A DNA stretch of 64,000 nt, from contig CM057464.1 in assembly GCA_030035585.1 (NCBI GenBank), positions 31,823,465-31,887,464 on the forward strand, given 5' to 3'. Numbering within the stretch: the stretch's first letter is position 1; each line of letters opens with the position of its first letter. The position numbers and the translations under genes are program-made. The notes below the pieces were generated by a model. That model was not told the DNA's origin. It was given only the letters and a program-made list of their open reading frames with translations, and ran no database searches. Shown piece by piece: positions 49,754 through 58,038 of the stretch. This DNA comes from Dugong dugon (Eukaryota > Chordata > Mammalia > Sirenia > Dugongidae).

Positions 49754-50242
49754 AGGTTGAGAAGGGACAGTGTGGACGTGTTGTAGGATTGATAACCATT
49801 GTCATAAGGCAATATGTGTGCTAACTTTTTAATGAGAAACTATTTGTTCTATAAATCTTCATCTAAGGTACAAAAAAAACAAAAGAATTATCTGTGTGAG
49901 ATCAAACTGACAATAGCAAACCAAAAGGTTTAATGGGAAGCCTAGGGGCTAGTGAGTTGAAGATAATGGTGATGGAATAATTTGCAAAAGGATAGTGAGA
50001 ATAACAGCACAACTGGAAGAATGTAATCGATGTCACTGAATTGTACATGTTGAAATGGTGCATCTTTGGCTATGTATATTTTCACCAAAAAAAAAGGTCC
50101 TCCAAGTCAAGAAGGGAGAGTGTTGACATGTTGTGAGGGTGTTAACCAATGTCATGAAACAATATGTTTACTGTTTAATGAGAAACTATTTATTCTCTAA
50201 ACCTTCACCTAAAGTACAATTTAAAAAAAAGAAAAGAAAGAA
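49754..50242 (+). repeat. L1-E composite 3' end: duplicated terminal module
   Basis: Module 1 (49754-49879) and module 2 (50104-50230) both run from (G)AGAAGGGA through TTGTAGGATTGATAACCATT or its equivalent to AATGAGAAACTATTT and CTTCA(C/T)CTAA. Between them lies another L1-like 3' end with CACTGAATTGTACATGTTGA, closing in CACC plus nine A's. L1-F has the same arrangement. Confidence 0.85.
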
Positions 50243-50258
50243 AAGAAAACCCCATGGG

Positions 50259-50322
50259 GCGGTTCTATTCTGTAACACAAGGTCTCTGTGATTAGGAATA
50301 GACTCGATGGCATCTAACAATT
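50259..50322 (+). repeat. AfroSINE, right half, split by L1-E
   Basis: Continues the copy at 41606: GCGGTTCTATTCTGTAACAC, then AGGAATAGACTCGATGGCAT and CTAACAATT, the sense tail. Confidence 0.88.
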
Positions 50323-50504
50323 ACAGCATAGCTCTGTAACAGCTTGTGTTTGTAGAGTTACTGAGGATATATGTACTCAGTAAGAATTCTGGATTGAACT
50401 GTATGGAATGAAATGGAACGGAATGCAAACAAACGTTTGATTATTATTCATGTCAGTACAAACTGATCAGCAACTCGGTAAGAACTCTACCATTTTAAGA
50501 TACT

Positions 50505-50865
50505 AGGCCAGTGGTTTTCATCTGGGAGAAGGACTATTCTGTCCACCAGAGGCATTATGAAATATTTTAGTGTATGTTCTCTAGTGTCAAATGACTGGGG
50601 GTAAGGCAAAATTGGCATTTAGTAGTTACAAGCCAGGGATACTAAATATCTCCTAACTTTTAGCACCCATTGCCATCAAGTCAATTCTGACTCATAGCAA
50701 ACCTACAGGACAGAGTAGAACTGCCCCATAGGGTTTCCAAGGAGTAGCCAGTGGATTTGAACTGCAGACCTTTTGGTTAGAAGCCAAGCTGTTAACCACT
50801 GTGCCACCAGGGCTCCACACCCACCCGAAGAATTATCTTCCTCAAAATGCTATTAAGAAAGTTGG
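50505..50865 (+). repeat. hAT-type MER fragment, split by an AfroSINE
   Basis: CCAGTGGTTTTCATCTGGG, AGCCAGGGATACTAAATATC and, after the SINE, AGAATTATCTTCCTCAAAAT follow a common mammalian MITE consensus that begins CAGTGGTTCTCAACCGGGG. The exact subfamily was not assigned. Confidence 0.5.
50662..50816 (-). repeat. AfroSINE
   Basis: Antisense tail AAGTCAATTCTGACTCATAG, body GCCCCATAGGGTTTCCAAGG, complete head ending ACTGTGCCACCAGGGCTCC. Confidence 0.92.
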
Positions 50866-50944
50866 TTGGATTAACAATTTATTTCCCACTTATTAAAAAA
50901 CAAAAACAAATAAAAACTGAAGGAATTATGGTTTTGTATTATAC

Positions 50945-51395
50945 CATGTGCCCCAAAGAGTGTGTGGCCAATTAAAGATGGTCTAAATTCTTTGACATCT
51001 ACCATCAAAAAGAATGTTCTCTATGACAGCTGTGGCCAATGGAATATGATAGCAATGACAGTACACCAGTTCCCAGGCCTAACCCTGAAGAGGATGGGTA
51101 TTTTTGTCTTGTTCTCTTGGAAGCCAGCCACCAGGTAAAAATTAAGACTATCCTGAGGCCACCTTGCTGTGAGGAGCCCAACCCACAAGGAGAGGCCTTT
51201 GGAAATGAGCCTTACGTGGAGAAGGACAAGACCAAGAGACATGTGGTTGAAGGAGCCATCATGGAAGTGGATCCTCCAGCCCCAGATGACCTACCGTGAC
51301 TGGAGATGAACTGCCCAGCTGAGTCCTTCCTGAATTTCTAAATTCTTGACTTGCACAAAATTATGAGCAAAATAAAATAGTGTTGTAGGCTAAAA
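50945..51395 (+). mobile_element. MaLR-type LTR fragment
   Basis: Blocks GGCCAATGGAATATGATAGC, ATGGAAGTGGATCCTCCAGC, CTGCCCAGCTGAGTCC and a terminal AATAAAATAG match an MLT1-like LTR in sense order. The 86-codon frame at 51039-51299 lies inside it and is not a gene. It is an old LTR fossil without an internal region. Confidence 0.58.
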
Positions 51396-51630
51396 AGTTG
51401 CCTCCTTTTATTTTGAGTCCATCTTCTTTGCTTTCAAGAAATTCAAAATGGAAGATGTGTTGCATTTTAATCATGGTTTCTAAAGAACACGTGACATATT
51501 ACCTCCTTTGCAATAAACAAGTAAACTTCAAATCTCTAAATAGAATGCTGACAACTATCTTAGGTGTTGTTTTCACTTTTTAAAGTGATCCTATTTTTTG
51601 ATGCAATAAGAATGTATAATTATCTACCAA

Positions 51631-51830
51631 ACTGTTGTTGTTGTTCTTAGGTGCCGTAAATTCCAAATCACAGTGTGCCCATGTGACAGTAGAACTGCCC
51701 CCATGAGGTTTTCTTAGCTGTAATCTTTACGGAAGCAGATCATTAGGTTTTTCTCCCATGGAGCCGCTGGGTGGATTCAAATCGCCAACCTTTTGGTTAG
51801 CAGCCAAGCGCTTAACTATTTTGCCAAGGA
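51631..51830 (-). repeat. AfroSINE
   Basis: Antisense tail TTGTTGTTGTTCTTAGGTGC, body CCCATGGAGCCGCTGGGTGG, head GTTAGCAGCCAAGCGCTTAA. Confidence 0.9.
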
Positions 51831-51904
51831 CATAAACCCATCATAGTGCTGATGGTGACTTCACCATGAGTTATATTCTGCCTTAATTTGTTGTATACAT
51901 GTCT

Positions 51905-52030
51905 CAGCTACTGAATTTAAAACTCCAATAGGGCAGGAACAATGTCTGTTGCATTTTTTGTGTTCCTCCATAATACACAGTGCCTTGCATATGGTATATG
52001 TTCAACAGACCTTTGGGAACTCTTAAATAG
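51905..52030 (+). repeat. L2 3'-end fragment
   Basis: AGGGCAGGAACAATGTCTGT, then CAGTGCCTTGCATATGGTAT and GTTCAACAGA match the sense 3' part of L2. Confidence 0.65.
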
Positions 52031-52129
52031 TCTACCATTAAAAATTAATTATTTTGGTTGAACTCAGCATCATCTCCTTCCGGCTTCCTAATGCTCTTGA
52101 CTTAAGTTCTCACATGCCATGGAATCCTA

Positions 52130-52262
52130 GTCCTAGAAAGATTTATAAAATGCCATTTAGTCAAATGTCTTATTTTACAGATGAGTAAATACACCAAGAG
52201 GTAATTGGCTTGCTCAAACTCATGCAGCTATTTAGTGCATAATAAAGCCATTACAAAGTTAA
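52130..52262 (-). repeat. MIR fragment
   Basis: TATTTTACAGATGAGTAAAT, then AGAGGTAATTGGCTTGCTCA and ACTCATGCAGCTATTTAG match the antisense MIR core. Confidence 0.7.
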
Positions 52263-53210
52263 AATAATTTCCTTTAACAGATTGCTGGCAGGTAGACAAG
52301 GACAGCCGGAGGGTGTTAGAGTCCCTGAGAAGTGAAAGACCTGAAGTGTAGGAATCAGGCACAAAAAGTAGTCACCGAGATTTAAGGAGAACTCCAGCTA
52401 CATCTTAATCCATGCTGAGCATGAGTCTATGTGGGCCAATATCACTCACAAAATTAGAAAAAAAAATGCTAAAAGTCATTAATGTGAAGGCGCTGGCTGG
52501 ATATAAACAGCGATAAAGATTTTTTTTTAAATTAGTTGTATAGAGCAAATCATAAAACCAGATATCTCTGCTTTGAGACACTTCATTAACAGCTGTTTAT
52601 TGTACTGTGAATTATTACCAGATAATATATGCAGGATGATAGCTTGATGTTTGTGCTTCCATTTCTCAAATGCACTTGACTGTCCAAAACAGGGAGCAAA
52701 TCAGGACGGGAAAAAGCTGTCAGCAGATGCAGGAAGGCAAACTCTCTCTTCATCTTACATTTCCATTGTGTGTTTTTTAGTGAAAACAGATTAGGATGAT
52801 TAAAAAAAAAAAAAGCCACTGAAAGAACAGGGGTACATGGTATCTCCAGGGAAACCCCAATTAGGTTTTAACCGCAAATTATACTCTAAAATTTCTGTGA
52901 CATAATAACCCCAGGACAGGATGAGAGCATACTTAAAGCCTATTTCCCTTCATACAAAATCCAATATGGACCTGAAGAGCTGTTCAAAAAAACATAAATT
53001 AAATAATAGAACTTAAGCACAACAAAACAAAGTGTCCCTTTATTAATCTGCAACACCACACTAATAACGAAACAGCAAGAAGCTGTTTGGCTCTATACGT
53101 ATCTTTGGGTAAAGAGAGTCCCCCATGCCTTTAATCAAGACGTAAGACACAGCCCTTGGAAATACTGCCATGAAGAATAAATTCCACTGAGCCTACTCAT
53201 AAAGCCAAGG
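52263..53210. other. Longest repeat-poor stretch; no gene recognised
   Basis: About 950 bp with no interspersed repeat that I recognise apart from an A-run at 52802-52814. It has several AT-rich homeodomain-like cores (for example CATTAACAGCTGTTTATTG near 52585). No frame shows a domain. Confidence 0.5.
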
Positions 53211-53444
53211 TTGCTGTTATGCTGTTAGCTGCCGTCTAGTCAGTCTCCAACTCATGGCAACCCCATGCACAGGAGATCATACCTTTGTGATCCATAGTGT
53301 TTTCATTGGCTGATTTTTAGAAGCAGATCACCAGGCTTTTCTTCTAACTCTGTCTTAGTCTGGAAGCTCTGCCAAAACCTGTTTAGCATCATAGTAACAT
53401 ACAGGCTTCTACTGACAGATGGGTGATGGCTATGCATGAGGTGC
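53211..53444 (-). repeat. tRNA-Gly-headed AfroSINE variant, body and tail
   Basis: Antisense tail TAGCTGCCGTCTAGTCAGTC, then GGCTGATTTTTAGAAGCAGA, then a segment absent from the ordinary AfroSINEs here (CTTAGTCTGGAAGCTCTGCC through GGCTATGCATGAGG). The head is at 54002-54074, across an LTR insertion; GGTGC (53440-53444) is the target copy. Confidence 0.8.
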
Positions 53445-54001
53445 TTTGATAGTTAAGGTTGTATGACAACTTGGCTGGGCCATGATTCTCAATGTTTTGG
53501 CAGTTATGATGTAGTTTGGCAGTCGTATAATGACGTGGTCACCTCCAAGATGAGATTTGATATAATGAGATCACTTCCATGACGGTATTTGCTGTGAGTA
53601 GCCAATCAGTTGAAAGGGAGTTTCCTTAGGGGTATGGCATACATCCAATATATGTGAGCTTTCTGGCAAGGCTTGTGGGCTTTTGCTGCCACTGGCTCCT
53701 GTTTGTCTGATCTCCGGTTCTTGGGACTTGAACTAGCAGTTACCTGCTGTCTTGCCTGACAATCCTGGGATCCATCGGTCTTCACAGCCTGCAAGCCACA
53801 GCCCTGCTATCTGACCTGCTGATCTTGGGTTTGCTAGCCCCTGCAGCTACATGAATCGGGAGAAGCCTCCAGCCTGACCCACGGACTTGGGACATTCCAG
53901 TCTCTACAACTGCATGAGCCATTTCCTTAATATAAATCTCCCTATATATGTATTTATATACTTTACTGATTTGAATTCTCTAGAGAACCCAGCCTAAGAC
54001 A
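53445..54001 (+). mobile_element. MLT2-like LTR (ERVL), solo, inside a SINE
   Basis: 557 bp flanked by the 5-bp repeat GGTGC (53440-53444 and 54002-54006). CAACTTGGCTGGGCCATGAT near the start, GCCAATCAGTTGAAAGG, CTGCATGAGCCATTTCCTTA and TCTAGAGAACCCAGCCTAAG at the end follow MLT2-type LTRs. There is no internal region. It is younger than the afrotherian SINE it splits. Confidence 0.78.
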
Positions 54002-54074
54002 GGTGCATTGGCCAGGAATCAAACCTGGGTCTCCTGGATGGGAGGAGAGAATTCTACCGTTAAACCACCAATGC
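54002..54074 (-). repeat. tRNA-Gly-like head of the split SINE
   Basis: Reverse-complemented it reads as a 71-nt tRNA-Gly-like sequence from GCATTGGTGGTTTAACGG to TTCCTGGCCAATGCACC. The A box and B box are recognisable (TGGTTTAACGG, GGTTTGATTCC), and the loop CTCCCAT would give anticodon CCC. The anticodon stem is decayed. It is continuous with the body at 53211-53444 once the LTR is set aside, so it is a SINE head, not a tRNA gene. Confidence 0.82.
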
Positions 54075-54530
54075 ATCACATGAGCCAGAAAAGGTTGGGT
54101 ATATGCTGCATAATGAATAACTCTACAATTTTAGTAGTTAATAAAGATGCAAAATCTGGCAGTGAGTGGGTCCAGTTCACTCTCCAGGGCAAGTATCCTC
54201 CATACTGTGACACAGTGATCTAAAAGGCTTTGACCTTGAGGCTTTCCCATCTCAGTATGAGGCCTTCACATTCTCTATGGCAGCGGAAGAAATTAACCAG
54301 ACAATCCTGCAGGGCCTTTTCACTGTCTCAGTCCTTTCTTTCACATTTCGTTGGCCAGAATCCATCATACAGCTCCACCTAACACAGGGGCAGGGAGGTG
54401 TGATTTGCTGCATACCCAAGAATGAGGAATATAAAAATGAAATTTGGTAAACACATAGCGTTATCTCTGCCTCGTCATCCTGAAGAGGTGGGTCCAGACT
54501 AGACATAGCAAAAATTTAGGAATTAGCAAG
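54075..54530. other. Spacer, no gene recognised
   Basis: Frames at 54008-54223 and 54252-54506 show no domain. No repeat was assigned. Confidence 0.5.
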
Positions 54531-55189
54531 TGTCTTAGTTTTCTACTGCTGCTATAACAGAAATACCACAAGTGGTTGGCTTTAAAGAACAGAAATGTAT
54601 CTTCTCATAGTTTTGGAGGCCAAAGTCCGAATCAGGGTCTCAGCCATGTTGAGTCCTTCTGTGAACTTCTTTCTTAGTTTCTAGTATCTGCAAGCAATCC
54701 TTGATAACCCTTGCTGATCTTTTGTGTTCCTTGTTGATCACTGGCACCTGTTTTCCCCCTGTGAGTACCTGTGTCTTTTCTGGTATTTTTATAACTCAGA
54801 AATGATTGGGTTTAGGATGCTTCTGACACTGGCATGACCTCACTAACATAAAAAATGAAAAACACTATTTGCAAACAAGGTCATATCCACAGGTATAAGG
54901 GCCAGGACCCTCTACTTTACCAAGCATAATGTCCTTCTCCAGGGACTTGGTAAAGTAGAGGGCCAGCAAAAAAAGACGAAGACCCTTAATGAGATGGATT
55001 GACATAGTAGCTACATCAATTGGCTCAAGCATAACAAAGATTGTGAGGATGGCACAGGACCAGGTAGTGTTTCGTTCTGCTGTACATAGGGTCGCAATGA
55101 GTCAAAACTGACCCATTGGCAGCTAACAACAACAACAAGGGCCAGGAATTCAACACATATTTTGGTGATACACAATTGAATCCATAACA
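54531..55189 (-). mobile_element. MLT1-like solo LTR, interrupted by an RTE
   Basis: TG...CA ends (plus strand TGTCTTAGTTTTCTACTGCT at the left, TGAATCCATAACA at the right) are flanked by the 5-bp repeat GCAAG (54526-54530 and 55190-55194). The antisense LTR order includes AGAACAGAAATGTATCTTCT and CAAGGTCATATCCACAGGTA. An RTE occupies 54908-55136. It is a solo LTR fossil. Confidence 0.85.
54908..55136 (+). mobile_element. RTE (BovB-clade) LINE, 5'-truncated with 5' inversion
   Basis: Flanked by the 11-bp repeat AAGGGCCAGGA (54897-54907 and 55137-55147). The first ~39 bp are antisense RTE (CCCTCTACTTTACCAAGC to AGGGAC). From 54947 the sequence is sense, TTGGTAAAGTAGAGGG, and continues to the tail ATGAGTCAAAACTGACCC and AACAACAACAA. 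The two 16-nt arms (54908-54923 and 54947-54962) are perfect inverted copies, as left by twin priming. Confidence 0.92.
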
Positions 55190-55338
55190 GCAAGTGAGGT
55201 GACAGATTTCAAATCGGAATAAACAATTTCTGTATTGAGAAAAGTAAGTCCTAGGTATAAATTTATAGCTTCACTGACTTATCAAGTAAGAAAAGAGAAG
55301 AAAAGTGAAACTATAGATGTCAGGGAAAAAAAAGAAGA

Positions 55339-55536
55339 GTTGTTGTTCAGTTGATTCCAACTCATGGATACCCCATGTGTGTCAGAGTAGAGCTATGCTC
55401 CATAAGGTTTTCAATGGCTGAGTTTTCAGAAGTAGATCACCAGGCTTTTCTTCCAAGGCACCTCTAGGTGAACTTGAACCTCCAGCCTTTTGCTTAGCAG
55501 TCAGGTGCATTAACAATTTGCACCACCCAGAGATTC
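55339..55536 (-). repeat. AfroSINE (long-body variant)
   Basis: Antisense tail GTTGATTCCAACTCATGGAT, body TCAATGGCTGAGTTTTCAGA, head end TTTGCACCACCCAGAGATTC. Confidence 0.9.
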
Positions 55537-55876
55537 TATACGGTCATTAAATAAAGGAAAATTTACACATAAACATGCAAAGGGATTTTAAGCATTTTAT
55601 TCATAAGTCAAAAGTGACAGAAAATTTTAGGCCTATCTTGCTCTAGGTCAAGGATTTATGCATCACTTCATTTACTTTACAATTCAATTTCTCAGATTGT
55701 ATTTAGCATCTCCCTTCTTCACAGCAGTGAACAAGGTTCCATGTCAAGACTGAAGAAATCCAGAGACAGTCCAATCCCTACAATATTATACTCTAATGTA
55801 TGAGGAAAAACAGACATGCCTGAAATAAAAGGACAAGGTCTTTTGTTATGGAGTCTCAAAAGAAGCCATGAAAACA
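55537..55876. other. Spacer, no gene recognised
   Basis: No repeat family or coding signal seen. Confidence 0.5.
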
Positions 55877-56070
55877 CTGTTGTTGTTAGCTGCTGTCGAG
55901 TCAATTCCAACTCACGACTCCCTGTGTGTCAGAGTAGAACTGTGATCCAGAAGGTTTGCAATGGCTAATTTTTGAAAGTATATTGCCAGGCCTTTTTTCC
56001 AAGGTGCCTCTGGGTGGACTTGAACCTCCAGCCTTTTGGTTAAAAAGCAATGCCCTGTGCTACACCATTT
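55877..56070 (-). repeat. AfroSINE (long-body variant), head diverged
   Basis: Antisense tail TGTTGTTAGCTGCTGTCGAG, body TGCAATGGCTAATTTTTGAA, then CCTCCAGCCTTTTGGTTAA; the head is unclear. Confidence 0.87.
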
Positions 56071-56857
56071 GTGTAGCATCCAGCACTTAATAGATTCTAA
56101 AGACAAAAATGGGGTTCTGCTCCCCTTTAAAATCTTCCTCATGGTGTGATTGCTTAGACTTTTATACCACTTCGAAACCTTGTGTAAAATACCTTATAGC
56201 AAAATAATCCAGAAGGCAGAAAGTGGATAACACAGAGGCTTGTCAGTTCGATACACCCTGTACATCAGCTACAGCAATATACAAAACCTTTGAGATGAGA
56301 TGCTTTCACCATGCTTCAGCTTAACTGCCTTTGCAGTTAAGTGATGCCCGCCAAGACCACCAGCACCCATGTCTAGGAAAACATCTCCTCCTCACTTTGA
56401 CGAACACTCAGGAACGTGAAACACAAAGACAGTGTAAGACAGAGATACACTGATTAATTTCAATAAGCTTTCTAGAAGTCACAGTCTATGCTGAGCAAAG
56501 TGATTTTCAGCTGACTTTATCGTATTAGTGAGGACCCTGGGGAAATTTTGTGGGGGTCTATCTTTTTCTGCATTACCATGCAGTTTAACCAGCTGTCATC
56601 TTCAAAACCCTAGCAAGCATACTCCTTTTTCTTTCTTTTTTTCCCAGAGCCTAAACCTGGCCCAGGAGAAAGTTCTACTTGGAGAGATCTCATTAATTCC
56701 AGCTGTCTGATTTGTCCACAATTTTGTGGTTCATTTATTTCTGCCAATTTCTTCCCTAATGTTAAAAAGAAGAATGAAAAAAAAAAAAAGAAAAGAAGAA
56801 AATAACTATTTCCAATTTTTCCCAAAAATTAATATTTCGGGGGGGCAGGGTGGAGTT
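56071..56857. other. Spacer, no gene recognised
   Basis: A/T homopolymer runs at 56629-56643 and 56776-56789. No coding frame with a domain. Confidence 0.5.
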
Positions 56858-56879
56858 TTTATTTATTTATTTATTTATT

Positions 56880-57235
56880 TTTTAACGTACTTCAGGTGAA
56901 GGTTTACAGAACAAATAGTTTCTCATTAAACAGTAGTACACATATTGTTTTATGACATTGGTTAACAACCCCACAACATGTCAACCCTCTCCCTTCTCGA
57001 CCTTTTTTTTTTTTTTTTGGATGAATATATATACAGCCAAAGATAAACCATTTCAAAAATTTCTACATGCACAGTTCAGTGACATCGACTACGCTCTTCC
57101 AATTGTGCTGCTATTCTCACTTTAGGTGAAGGTTAACAGAACAAAATAGTTTCTTATTAAACAGTACACTTTGCCCTAAGACAATGGTTAACAAGTTCAC
57201 TACATATCAACACTGTCCGTACTCAATCTTGGGTT
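56880..57235 (-). repeat. L1-F composite 3' end: duplicated terminal module
   Basis: Outer module at 56880-57002, a 16-nt T-run (A-tract in sense) at 57003-57018, an internal older-type 3' end at 57019-57118 (antisense of CACTGAACTGTGCATGTAG), and inner module at 57118-57235. This is the same order as L1-E 49754-50242, but L1-F lacks about 120 bp found between the inner module and the older-type end in L1-E. Confidence 0.85.
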
Positions 57236-58038
57236 CCCTATCACCAGATTTCCTGTCCCCTTCTGCCTTCTAGCCCTTGTCCCTGGACTGCTCTGCCTCA
57301 TTATTCTCATCTTGTTTTAAGTGGCTCTCCAATCCCTGGCTGAACGGTGAACCTCGGAAGTGACTTCACCACTAAGCTAAAAGGGTGTCTGGGGGCCATG
57401 CTCTCAGGGTTTCTCCAGTCTCCTTTAAGCCAGTAACTCTGGTCTTTTTGTGTGTGTGTTAGAATTTTGTTCTACATCCTTCTCCAGCTCTGTCCAGAAA
57501 CCTCTGTTGTGATCCTGGTCAGAGCAGTCAGTGGTGGTAGCTGGGCACAATCTAGCTGTACTGGACTCGGTCTGGTGAAGACCTTGGTAGCTGTGGTCCA
57601 TTACTCCTTTGGACTAATCTTTTCTTGTATCCTGTTCTCTTCATTCTCCCTTGCTCCTGAAGGGATGAGACCAGTGGAGTATCTTAGATGGCTGCTCACA
57701 GGCTTTTAAGACCCCAGATGCTACTCACCAAGGTAGAATGTAGAGCATTGTCTTTCTAAACTGTGTAATGCCAATTGAGCTAGATGTTCCCTGAGACCAT
57801 GGTCCTCACAGCCCCCCGCCCAGAAATTCAGTCCCTCAGGGAGTTTGGAAGTGTCTATGGAGCTTCCATGACCTTTCCCTGTACAAGTTGTGCTGGTTTC
57901 CTTAATAATGTGTACCATCTCACCCTTCACCCAAGATACCACTTATCTATTGCCTATTTAGTATTCCCCCCCACCCCTCCCATCTCTGGTAACCAACAAA
58001 GATTGTTCCTTTTTGTATGTAAACATTTTCATGAGTTT

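Larger units (their letters stand above)
41729..50242 (+). mobile_element. L1-E: full-length LINE-1 inside an AfroSINE
   Basis: The 8.5-kb element is flanked by the 16-bp direct repeat AAGAAAACCCCATGGG (41713-41728 and 50243-50258). Parts: 5' UTR 41729-43704, ORF1 43705-44691, inter-ORF 44692-45121, ORF2 45122-48948, 3' UTR 48949-50242. The 3' UTR contains a duplicated terminal module. All parts are present, but both ORFs are broken by stops and frameshifts. Confidence 0.95.

Noticed and set aside
51039-51299. 86-codon frame resembling an acidic protein
   Set aside because: It lies inside an LTR-like fragment and matches LTR consensus blocks, so it is not a gene.
54002-54074. tRNA-Gly gene
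   Set aside because: The anticodon stem is decayed, and the sequence continues directly into a SINE body across the LTR, so it is a SINE head.
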